Part shown: piece by piece, positions 20,761 to 26,818 of the stretch | Layout: each line of letters opens with the position of its first letter | How positions within the stretch are numbered: position 1 is the first letter of the stretch | NCBI GenBank assembly: GCA_030532185.1 | Contig: JAUNLO010000006.1 | Location: 1 to 26,818 of the forward strand | DNA: 26,818 bases | Direction: 5' to 3' | Source of the DNA: Eubacteriales bacterium | GTDB lineage: Bacteria; Bacillota_A; Clostridia; Saccharofermentanales; DTU023 | Notes under the pieces: model-generated | Databases searched by the model: none | Told to the model about the DNA's origin: nothing | The model's input: only the letters and a program-made list of their open reading frames with translations | Translations under genes and position numbers: made by a program

Positions 20761-21951
20761 TCAAGCTTCCTCTTCAGCTTCTAGACCCGTGTAATTTTCA
20801 TCTACCGTAATTAGGCAACGGTAGTTGGGGTGCTGAGTTTGGACCAGGTCCGTGAGCTTACTTTTCAGTTCGCCAGCTGATAAAGCTAGGTCAGGGGGTC
20901 TTACTACATCAAAAATCAGATTACTGTGGTGGTTGCCCTTGACCAGGCGAATGTCGTGGACACTCAGGTGCTTATCCACTTCTTTCACGGCCTCCTCCAG
21001 CCAGGCCCTCACAGCATTAACTTCCGGATCATGTGTGACTATAGGGTCCAGATGAACCACGAGATGGAGACCATCTTCCTGGAGGAAATCCTGTTCGATA
21101 TCATCAATAACCTCATGACTTTGTAGGACGTCCTCTTCGGCGGCCATTTCCACATGGACGCTAGCAAAACGGTGACCTGGCCCGTAATCGTGGACCATGA
21201 GATCGTGGAGACCCATGACACCCGGGTAGGTCTTGACCTTGGTATGAATATGCTGGACCAGGTCAGGGGAGGGAGCTTCACCCAAGAGGGGGCTGAGGGT
21301 ATCCTTGATGAGGTCAATGCCGGAATACAGCACGAAGATAGCGACTAGTAAGCCCATCCAGGCATCCAGCTCGAGGCCCACAAAGTGGGAGACTAAGGCG
21401 GCTATCAGGACGGCTGTGGTAGTGAGCACATCGTTGCGACTGTCTACGGCTGTGGCAATCAGGGTTTCGGACTGGATGAGACGACCAATTTTACGGTTGA
21501 AGAACATCATCCACAGTTTAACCAGGATTGAAACGAAGAGAATAAGCATATTTAGCCAGGTGAAAACTACCTCTTCGGGTTCCAGCAGCTTTACGATACT
21601 TTTTCGTCCCAATTCATAGCCGATTAACATGATGAAGAAGGCCACAATGAGGCCCGCCAAATATTCATAGCGGGCATGTCCGTAAGGATGTTCGGGGTCA
21701 GCTGGTTTGCCAGCCAACTTGAAGCCTAAAAGACTCACAATATTACTGGAGGCATCGGAAAGATTGTTGACGGCATCTGCTGTGATGGAAACTGAGCCTG
21801 AAACCAGCCCGGCCAAGCCCTTGCCTACCGCCAATAGAAGGTTACAAACTATACCAATGAGGCCCGCCAACTGGCCATAGGACCGTCTTACCGGAGCCTC
21901 CTTAACCGCTTGATAGTTAGGTACAAATTTTTTAATTAAAAAGTCAATCAT
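20761..21951 (-). CDS. Cation diffusion facilitator, MntE-like (probable Mn2+ exporter)
   Basis: A 396-residue CDF transporter that would export a divalent metal in exchange for protons. It has six membrane segments in the first ~215 residues, then the cytoplasmic dimerisation domain, with a further C-terminal extension of about 90 residues. TADAVNNLSDASSN (TM2) and EHPYGHARYEY are family signatures. The transport site, by position against YiiP (D45, D49, H153, D157), reads N62, D66, D170 and D174. The N-D-D-D set is that of the manganese exporter MntE of Streptococcus pneumoniae rather than the His-containing zinc site, so Mn2+ is the most likely substrate by inference. The ATG at 21951 lacks a good ribosome binding site. 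Confidence 0.88.
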   Translation of the reverse strand: MIDFLIKKFVPNYQAVKEAPVRRSYGQLAGLIGIVCNLLLAVGKGLAGLVSGSVSITADAVNNLSDASSNIVSLLGFKLAGKPADPEHPYGHARYEYLAGLIVAFFIMLIGYELGRKSIVKLLEPEEVVFTWLNMLILFVSILVKLWMMFFNRKIGRLIQSETLIATAVDSRNDVLTTTAVLIAALVSHFVGLELDAWMGLLVAIFVLYSGIDLIKDTLSPLLGEAPSPDLVQHIHTKVKTYPGVMGLHDLMVHDYGPGHRFASVHVEMAAEEDVLQSHEVIDDIEQDFLQEDGLHLVVHLDPIVTHDPEVNAVRAWLEEAVKEVDKHLSVHDIRLVKGNHHSNLIFDVVRPPDLALSAGELKSKLTDLVQTQHPNYRCLITVDENYTGLEAEEEA

Positions 21952-22051
21952 GGCTAGTAGTATAGCAAAGGAGGGAAGTTTGGGCCGCCTAACCTATCGA
22001 CCTTGTCCCAATATGTCTACTAATAAGTTTAGACCGGGCAACTCTATTTAG

Positions 22052-22684
22052 TTAAGCTTGGCTCGATCCCTGTAGCATGGTGTGGATGTACTCCACCAGC
22101 ATCCTGACCGCCGGGGCGTTTTCACCTCCGCGGGGGATAATCACGTCTGCATATTTTTTACTGGGCTCAACAAATTCTTCATGCATGGGTTTGACCGTAG
22201 TCATATATTGCTGGAGGACGCTTTCCAAACTGCGCCCTCGCTCCTTGGTGTCCCGCACAATCCGACGCAGCAGTCTTTCATCGGCATCCGTATCCACAAA
22301 GACCTTGAGGTCAAAGAGGTCTCGCAACTTGCTCTCTTCTAAGATGAGTATGCCTTCCACTAAGATAACCGGCTTGGCGGCGATACGCAGCTTTTCCTTG
22401 CGCCTGGTATGAAGGGTGAAATCATATATCGGCACTTCCACGGCCTGTCCCCGCTTAAGGCTGGCCAGGTCACGGATGAGCTGGTTAGTCTCAAAGGCCT
22501 GGGGATGGTCGTAATTAAGCCTGGCCCGCTCCTCCAGGCTCAAATCATCGTGAGCCCAATAATAGTAGTCGTGGCTAATCAAAGTAATATCATCTTGAAA
22601 AATATCTTTTAACCTCTTGATAATCGTAGTCTTACCTGAGGCACTGCCCCCGGCTATACCTACCAGATAAGGTACCGTATCCAT
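22052..22684 (-). CDS. udk: Uridine kinase
   Basis: A 210-residue uridine/cytidine kinase, which phosphorylates uridine and cytidine to UMP and CMP in salvage. The P-loop is GGSASGKTT at 12-20. NYDHPQAFET matches the family's DHP.AF segment, and YDFTLHTRRKEK, VILVEGIL and RLLRRIVRDTKERGR (lid arginines) follow in order. AGGAGG lies 7 bases before the ATG. The gene is upstream of the CDF gene on the same strand (100-base gap) and divergent to the lipoprotein gene. Confidence 0.96.
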   Translation of the reverse strand: MDTVPYLVGIAGGSASGKTTIIKRLKDIFQDDITLISHDYYYWAHDDLSLEERARLNYDHPQAFETNQLIRDLASLKRGQAVEVPIYDFTLHTRRKEKLRIAAKPVILVEGILILEESKLRDLFDLKVFVDTDADERLLRRIVRDTKERGRSLESVLQQYMTTVKPMHEEFVEPSKKYADVIIPRGGENAPAVRMLVEYIHTMLQGSSQA

Positions 22685-22789
22685 TTGCCACCTCCTAGAT
22701 TGCCTTTTAAGTAATCTGTAAACATTCTAAGCCTATTTCAGTGTCCCTTGTTAACAAAAGTCATTTTAGCAACTGATAGCATGTAGGTA

Positions 22790-22818
22790 TTGCTTGCTAT
22801 TGCAAATTAGCATAGAAT
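22790..22818 (+). promoter_or_regulatory. Promoter of the lipoprotein gene
   Basis: TTGCTT (22790-22795) and TAGAAT (22813-22818) are spaced by 17 bases, matching 4/6 and 5/6 of the sigma-70/sigma-A consensus. Transcription would start near 22825, about 35 bases before the ATG at 22859. Confidence 0.55.
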
Positions 22819-22858
22819 GCAAAACCTAGTCTTTTTTAAGTAAAGGAGAGTTATTAAC

Positions 22859-23368
22859 ATGAAAAAAGGACTTTTATTAAGCTTAATTGCTGTGCTCATC
22901 GTTTCCCTGGCTGCTTGTGGAGCTCCTACCGAGAAGAAGGAAGAGACCACCACCGCTGCTAAGGTGGAGGAAACCACTACAGAAGCCAAAGCCGAGGAAA
23001 GCAAAGAAGATAAAAAAGAAGAAGATAAGAAAGAAGATGATAAGGCTGCTGCCGAAGAAACTGGTGTTTACACGCTGGTAAACAAGACCGGTGAAAAGGT
23101 TGTAGAGCTCTATCACTATGCCAACGATTCTAAGGACAAGGGTGAAAACTTAGCTGGTGAGGGTCTGGAAGATGGCAAAACTGCTACCAGCACTGTAAAT
23201 CTGGCCGCCGATAAGACCGAAGATTTTGTTAGCACCCTGGAATTCAAGACCGAGTCCGGCTACGAAGCTAAGTTTGAAAAACTGCACTTCGAAACTGTAG
23301 AAATCGAACTCTTAGCTGAAGATGCTATGACTGGTGCTACCCCCATCGCTTTTGTAAAGGGTAAATAG
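22859..23368 (+). CDS. Lipoprotein with charged linker, unknown function
   Basis: A 169-residue secreted lipoprotein. A Lys-Lys start and hydrophobic core lead to the lipobox LAAC with C20 as the acylated residue. Residues 24-67 form a low-complexity Glu/Lys/Thr/Ala linker that would span the wall. Residues 69-169 look like a small beta-sandwich domain (YTLVNKTGEKVVELYHY ... MTGATPIAFVKGK). The domain resembles those in other Clostridia lipoproteins, but I know no function for it. AAGGAGAG lies upstream of the ATG. It is a single-gene transcript, with its own promoter and a terminator downstream. Confidence 0.88.
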   Translation: MKKGLLLSLIAVLIVSLAACGAPTEKKEETTTAAKVEETTTEAKAEESKEDKKEEDKKEDDKAAAEETGVYTLVNKTGEKVVELYHYANDSKDKGENLAGEGLEDGKTATSTVNLAADKTEDFVSTLEFKTESGYEAKFEKLHFETVEIELLAEDAMTGATPIAFVKGK

Positions 23369-23386
23369 TCTATATTAAATTAAAAG

Positions 23387-23423
23387 GTCAGCTTCTCTGA
23401 ACTAAAAAGTCAGCCTGTCTGAC
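23387..23423. repeat. Pair of GTCAG...CTGA(A/C) inverted repeats
   Basis: GTCAGCTTCTCTGAAC (23387-23402) and GTCAGCCTGTCTGAC plus C (23409-23424) are imperfect direct copies 22 bases apart, 13 of 16 identical. Each is able to fold on itself (the second as GTCAG/CTGAC). They lie between the lipoprotein stop and the terminator. Confidence 0.5.
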
Positions 23424-23445
23424 CAACTCTTAGACCAGTAACAAG

Positions 23446-23487
23446 AAAAGGCTGTAGTGATTTTGCCAATCCACTACAGCCTTTTTT
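23446..23487. terminator. Bidirectional terminator between lipoprotein and ABC exporter genes
   Basis: AAAAGGCTGTAGTG (23446-23459) pairs with CACTACAGCCTTTT (23472-23485), and T continues to 23487. The inner bases ATT/AAT extend the stem past a bulged C. The A and T tracts on both sides allow it to end the plus-strand lipoprotein transcript and the convergent minus-strand ABC exporter transcript. Confidence 0.88.
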
Positions 23488-23598
23488 GCTTGCTTAAAAT
23501 AATTCTCCTCTACTTTGGGAGGGCAGGGAGATTCTGCATTCCTGAGAATAGGCCTTAGGGAGCCCAAGCTAGCTAGGCGGGTACTTATCCGGTCAGTC

Positions 23599-25341
23599 TT
23601 ATTGGGCCAGGGTATAGAGGGAGTAGAAGTAATCCTTAGCTGCCATGAGCTGATCAAAACTGCCCTCTTCTGTAATAGTTCCATTCTTGAGTACCAGGAT
23701 GCGGTCGTAGGCACGGAGCAGGGAGGCCTCAAGACGGTGGGTAATGACTAGGCGGGTGAGGCCCTCCAGCTTGAGGATGGATTGGCTAATTTTCTTGGAA
23801 GTTTCGGCATCCAGGGAAGAGGTGGCTTCGTCCACCAAGAGGATTGAATTTTTGTGGAGGAGGCTACGGGCTATGGCTATGCGTTGGCGCTCTCCCCCGG
23901 ACAGGTGGACTCCGTTCTCCCCACAAAGATAGTCCTCGCCCTTGCTTGCAATTAGCTGCTCCAAACCAGCATCTTGGATGGCTTGTTCTACGGCTGTCCG
24001 GGGAAAATCTCGGTAGAGGGTAAGGTTATCCCAAATACTGGCATTAAAGATAAAGACGTTCTGTTGAATCAAAGTTAACAGGTCGTAGAGGGAGGCGGTA
24101 CGGACCTGGCGGAGTTCCTGGCCATCGAAGCATATTTCCCCCCGGTAATTGGGGTCAGCTCCCATGAGGAGTTGGAAGAGGGTGGATTTACCACTCCCAG
24201 AGGCTCCCACTAGGGCCACGCACTCTCCGGCGGCAAGGTCTAGGTTTAGCCCTTGTAGAATCTCAGCTCCCTCCTCATAGGCGTAATGTAGGTCGTGGAT
24301 ACGAAGGCTGTCTTCTAATACGGGGTCGATAGCTATACCCTGGTCATCTATATTTTGAGCCAAAATATTTTCTATTTTCCTGATGAGTCCGGCTGCCGCC
24401 TTACGTTTGGCTAAGAGATCGGGGAGAATTTGAATGGGTTGCATGAGAATACCGGTCAAGTTAACAAAGGCCATGAGCATACCCAGGGTTAGGTCGGTGC
24501 GGGCATGGATTAGCAAGGCCCCGATGATGAATACACCTAGTTGTGCCGAAATACCTGCACTTGAACTAATCAGGCGGACTAAGTTTTCAGCCCGACGTCT
24601 ATCCCGCTTGGCCCCTTCCAGTTCTTGGTTGCTCCCAGCAAACTGTTTGCAGAGGGCCTGCTCGGCTTGAAAAGCCTTAATGACTGAAAAGCCCTCTAGG
24701 CTGTCCTTAAGCTGGGCCAGGAAACTGGCATTACGGTCGGAACTTAGCTTCTCATAGGCTGCCACCTTATTTCCTGTAAAGAGGGAGGCCAAGATGGGCA
24801 GCAGTAAAAGTACAATCACGGTCAAGGTCATCAGGGGGCTGTAATAGAGCATGAGCCCTAGGCTGGTAAAAAAGACCAGGATCTTTGAAACGATGACAAA
24901 GCTCTTTTCTAAATAATTTTGCTCTATGCTGGCTACATCATTGGAAAGGGCCGATAAATAAGTGGAGCTTTCCTCCCGGGCAAAGGAGGCTAAATTTTTC
25001 CGAGTTAGTTCTTGGTAGATCAGATTTTTGTACTGCAGCATGGCTCTCTGGAGGAAATCTGGCAGTACCCTACGACGCAAGGAAAAGATGAAGATTACCA
25101 GACCAATAAGTCCTAAGGTTAGCCATAAGAGGAGGGGTAGGGGAAGGGCAGCGGTGTTGCCAACTGCAGCGTCCATCAGTTGCTGAATAAGCCAAGAAAG
25201 TAACACCCCTAGAAGGCCCTCGCTAATCTCACAAAACAGGCAGAGTAGCCAGTTAAGACGGTTTCCTTTAAAAAAGCTGGAGGTCAGCCGGCTCTTTGTT
25301 TTGGTGTTTTCTCGAGTTTTACTTTTATTTTGCTGTAGCAT
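23599..25341 (-). CDS. ABC exporter (fused membrane and ATPase domains)
   Basis: A 580-residue half-transporter of the exporter class (MsbA/BmrA-like layout). After a 28-residue Lys/Arg/Thr-rich N-terminus come six membrane helices (about 30-310) and the ATPase: Walker A GASGSGKST at 379-387, Q-loop IQQNVF at 425-430, signature LSGGERQ at 480-486, Walker B ILLVDEA with E505, and switch H535. All catalytic residues are present, so it can work as a homodimer. There is no C39 peptidase domain, so it is not a leader-cleaving bacteriocin exporter. The substrate is unknown. The ATG at 25341 lies 5 bases after the stop of the regulator gene, so the two are one operon. The convergent bidirectional terminator lies 110 bases downstream. 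Confidence 0.92.
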   Translation of the reverse strand: MLQQNKSKTRENTKTKSRLTSSFFKGNRLNWLLCLFCEISEGLLGVLLSWLIQQLMDAAVGNTAALPLPLLLWLTLGLIGLVIFIFSLRRRVLPDFLQRAMLQYKNLIYQELTRKNLASFAREESSTYLSALSNDVASIEQNYLEKSFVIVSKILVFFTSLGLMLYYSPLMTLTVIVLLLLPILASLFTGNKVAAYEKLSSDRNASFLAQLKDSLEGFSVIKAFQAEQALCKQFAGSNQELEGAKRDRRRAENLVRLISSSAGISAQLGVFIIGALLIHARTDLTLGMLMAFVNLTGILMQPIQILPDLLAKRKAAAGLIRKIENILAQNIDDQGIAIDPVLEDSLRIHDLHYAYEEGAEILQGLNLDLAAGECVALVGASGSGKSTLFQLLMGADPNYRGEICFDGQELRQVRTASLYDLLTLIQQNVFIFNASIWDNLTLYRDFPRTAVEQAIQDAGLEQLIASKGEDYLCGENGVHLSGGERQRIAIARSLLHKNSILLVDEATSSLDAETSKKISQSILKLEGLTRLVITHRLEASLLRAYDRILVLKNGTITEEGSFDQLMAAKDYFYSLYTLAQ

Positions 25342-25346
25342 TATCC

Positions 25347-26447
25347 CTATAACTCCCCACTGACTGCTTGAGCATTATTGCCTTCTTCTTTGATTGTTTC
25401 CCAGAGGTCTAAAAGCCCTGGGGAGGGTAAGCTTCGGAGGACCTCACTTATACCATCAAGGGTGTTTTGCCCGAAATCGTCATAAACCAGATAATTTTCC
25501 TCCAGATAAAAATGTGGGAAACCTTGTAGCTGAAAGTTGGGCTCCTGGTCGAAGCGTAGAGCCGCGCTTTTGGCAAGCTCTAGGGCTTCTCTAGCTTGAT
25601 TAATCTGTCTCAGGCCATGAAGTATGGCAGCCTCGTAGCTTTTATAAATTACTTGAACTTTGTCAAACATGGATACCCGGTCTGCCTGCTGGAAGGAAGC
25701 CAGGAGAGGCCAACAGCGCTGCAAGATGTCTAAACCTTCTTCTAAGCGTCCTAATTGATAGTAAGCCTGGGCCAGGGTTAGAGATACTTGCAAGAGTTTG
25801 GAAAGCAGTAAGTACAGTTCTTGAGAAAGCAAAGGCAGGGCTTGTTCACTTTGCTTGAGATGCTTTACTTGAGTTTCTGCGATAAGAAAGTCATTGATGT
25901 TATTTGCGTTGTTCTTGCGCAGAATCTGCAGGGCCTCCTCATACTCACCTAATGCAATAAGTAATTTGGCAATAATATTTTCCAGGACCTCCCGGGTGAT
26001 ATGGGGGTTGGAGTTTTGCTGCAAGAAAGGTATCGCCTTGCGATAAAGGAAAACAGAACGCTCTAGGTCAGTTTGTCGGTCTTGTTCTATCCCTGCCAAG
26101 TGATAGAATCGGGCTGCCTCAAAGAGGATGTGAAAGTCTTGTGGATAGCTGCAGAGAATTTCTTCTACCTCGGCCTGCCCCTGCTCATATTGCTTATGAC
26201 GGGTCAAGTCCTTAAGACGCTTAAGACAAGTTTCGCGATGTTGGTTATCCAAGGCAAAACCCGTTAAGGCATCCAGGGAGACTTGAAAGGTTTGAGCTAG
26301 GCGGAGGAGGAGGGGCAACTCAGGACAGTTGGTCTCCGCTTCCCACTTGGATACCGCTCCCACCGAAACTCCCATTTTTTCTGCTAAATTTTCCTGGGTC
26401 AGGCCTAGTTGCTTACGATAGGCCTTAATGCGTTTTCCTAATTCCAC
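25347..26447 (-). CDS. XRE-family regulator with TPR-like C-terminal domain
   Basis: A 366-residue regulator. Residues 1-62 form a clear Cro/C1-type helix-turn-helix (RIKAYRKQLGLTQENLAEKM, then VSVGAVSKWE). The remaining 300 residues are helical, with repeating Tyr/Leu/Ala/Gly spacing as in tetratricopeptide repeats, for example ALGEYEEALQIL and AYYQLGRLEEGLDILQRCW. The XRE-plus-TPR layout is shared with peptide-responsive RRNPP regulators, but it is also found in many other regulators, so peptide sensing is only a possibility. The start is GTG at 26447 with AGAGG 8 bases upstream. It probably controls the ABC exporter gene that follows after 5 bases. Two direct repeats 56-110 bases upstream could be its operators. 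Confidence 0.87.
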   Translation of the reverse strand: MELGKRIKAYRKQLGLTQENLAEKMGVSVGAVSKWEAETNCPELPLLLRLAQTFQVSLDALTGFALDNQHRETCLKRLKDLTRHKQYEQGQAEVEEILCSYPQDFHILFEAARFYHLAGIEQDRQTDLERSVFLYRKAIPFLQQNSNPHITREVLENIIAKLLIALGEYEEALQILRKNNANNINDFLIAETQVKHLKQSEQALPLLSQELYLLLSKLLQVSLTLAQAYYQLGRLEEGLDILQRCWPLLASFQQADRVSMFDKVQVIYKSYEAAILHGLRQINQAREALELAKSAALRFDQEPNFQLQGFPHFYLEENYLVYDDFGQNTLDGISEVLRSLPSPGLLDLWETIKEEGNNAQAVSGEL

Positions 26448-26502
26448 CTATATTACCTCTTGCTCATAGTTAAAAAATTACTTTTATCTCTTGTTCTTAT
26501 TG

Positions 26503-26557
26503 TGTTACCCATTTGTGCATTCCAATGTTTATGGTGTCACCTATTTGTGCATTCCAA
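26503..26557. repeat. Two direct repeats 32 bases apart
   Basis: Repeat 1 spans 26503-26525 and repeat 2 spans 26535-26557. They share TGT(T/C)ACC(C/T) followed by an identical core ATTTGTGCATTCCAA, with 21 of 23 bases identical. The 32-base period is close to three helical turns. Confidence 0.85.
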
Positions 26558-26563
26558 CTTGTT

Positions 26564-26683
26564 CAATTACAAAGTGCCTACAGCTAACTAGCCCTATTAC
26601 AGAGCTTCCTCCTTTAGTTAGCCTAATTTCAAGTTGCTTTATCGAGCTTACTCTGTTACCAAGCCACTTAATTATGCAAAGAA
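26564..26683. repeat. Degenerate series with 30-base period
   Basis: Related heptamers occur at exact 30-base steps: CAATTAC at 26564, CTATTAC at 26594, TAATTTC at 26624 and TGTTACC at 26654. The first two units also share TAG(C/T)TAGCC-like endings (17 of 30 bases identical when aligned from 26565 and 26595). The last heptamer returns to the TGTTACC of the strong repeat at 26503. Confidence 0.4.
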
Positions 26684-26729
26684 GGTCAAGCTAAAACCAT
26701 AGCCCACAAGTAAAGTTGTGTGGATAATA

Positions 26730-26748
26730 ATTTTACTTACAGTAAAAT
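26730..26748. promoter_or_regulatory. Perfect palindrome, possible operator
   Basis: ATTTTACTTACAGTAAAAT is an 8-bp inverted repeat with a 3-base centre. Its half-site TTTTACT is also part of the first hairpin in the GT2 leader. It could be an operator of a gene beyond the window, but no regulator can be named. Confidence 0.45.
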
Positions 26749-26818
26749 AAGGCGACTGCTAAAAGCTAGCCGGGACATGCACTGGCCATCTCTCGCCCGC
26801 TCTCCCTAACTCTCACTA

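Larger units (their letters stand above)
26448..26818. other. Non-coding stretch upstream of the regulator gene
   Basis: I see no convincing gene in these 371 bases. They hold the paired direct repeats (26511-26557), a degenerate 30-base-phased series (26564-26683) and a perfect palindrome (26730-26748). The last 70 bases, to the window end, show nothing I can name. Confidence 0.6.

Noticed and set aside
26503..26557. CRISPR array
   Set aside because: There are only two good repeats, the gap between them is 9 bases, and no cas genes are present.
26491..26694. A 67-codon plus-strand frame with several cysteines, starting TTG at 26491
   Set aside because: It has no ribosome binding site and runs straight through the direct and phased repeats, so its composition reflects the repeats rather than a protein.

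Overview
The window looks like a chromosome segment of a Bacillota (Firmicutes) bacterium, probably Clostridia-like. Supporting signs are strong AGGAGG-type ribosome binding sites, frequent GTG/TTG starts, extended -10 promoters (TGNTATAAT), HelD, an MsmX/UgpC-type sugar ATPase, an MntE-type CDF exporter and a lysine/glutamate-rich lipoprotein. Base composition is moderate rather than very AT-rich. The exact genus cannot be told from the sequence. No rRNA, tRNA, CRISPR array, phage gene or transposase gene is visible.

Layout. (1) 1-1448, plus strand: an acidic protein of unknown function, a clear terminator, and a zinc-ribbon membrane protein. (2) 11571 down to about 1472, minus strand: a maltodextrin-type uptake and utilisation operon. 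Its order is solute-binding protein, intercistronic terminator, small 4-helix membrane protein, MalF-type permease with a roughly 205-residue charged coiled-coil N-terminus, MalG-type permease, MsmX/UgpC-type ATPase and 4-alpha-glucanotransferase. An aminopeptidase P and a histidine-phosphatase-family protein follow, translationally linked to each other. The promoter at 11653-11645 is flanked by TTTGC/GCAAA half-sites typical of LacI/MalR-type operators. (3) 11800-13001, plus strand: a coiled-coil protein with a histone-H1-like Lys/Ala/Ser/Thr tail, then cytidine deaminase. (4) 13076-15160, minus strand: a DUF2079 multi-spanning membrane protein. (5) 15302-19801, plus strand: HelD, a PflA-like radical SAM protein, and a membrane GT2 glycosyltransferase with a two-hairpin leader. 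(6) 22684 down to 19814, minus strand: uridine kinase, a CDF metal exporter whose site reads N-D-D-D as in MntE, and an alpha/beta hydrolase. (7) 22859-23368, plus strand: a lipoprotein. (8) 26447 down to 23599, minus strand: an XRE-type regulator with a TPR-like C-terminus, then an ABC exporter. (9) 26448-26818: no convincing gene, but two 15-base direct repeats, a 30-base-phased degenerate series, and a perfect palindrome.

How the parts fit. The binding protein, two permeases and ATPase import an alpha-glucan oligosaccharide that MalQ would disproportionate in the cytoplasm. Uridine kinase and cytidine deaminase serve pyrimidine salvage. The strongest oddity is the transporter itself. Its binding protein contains no cysteine at all and so cannot be a lipoprotein, while the MalF subunit carries a large extra cytoplasmic coiled coil plus an extra membrane module, and an unknown small membrane protein is co-translated with it.
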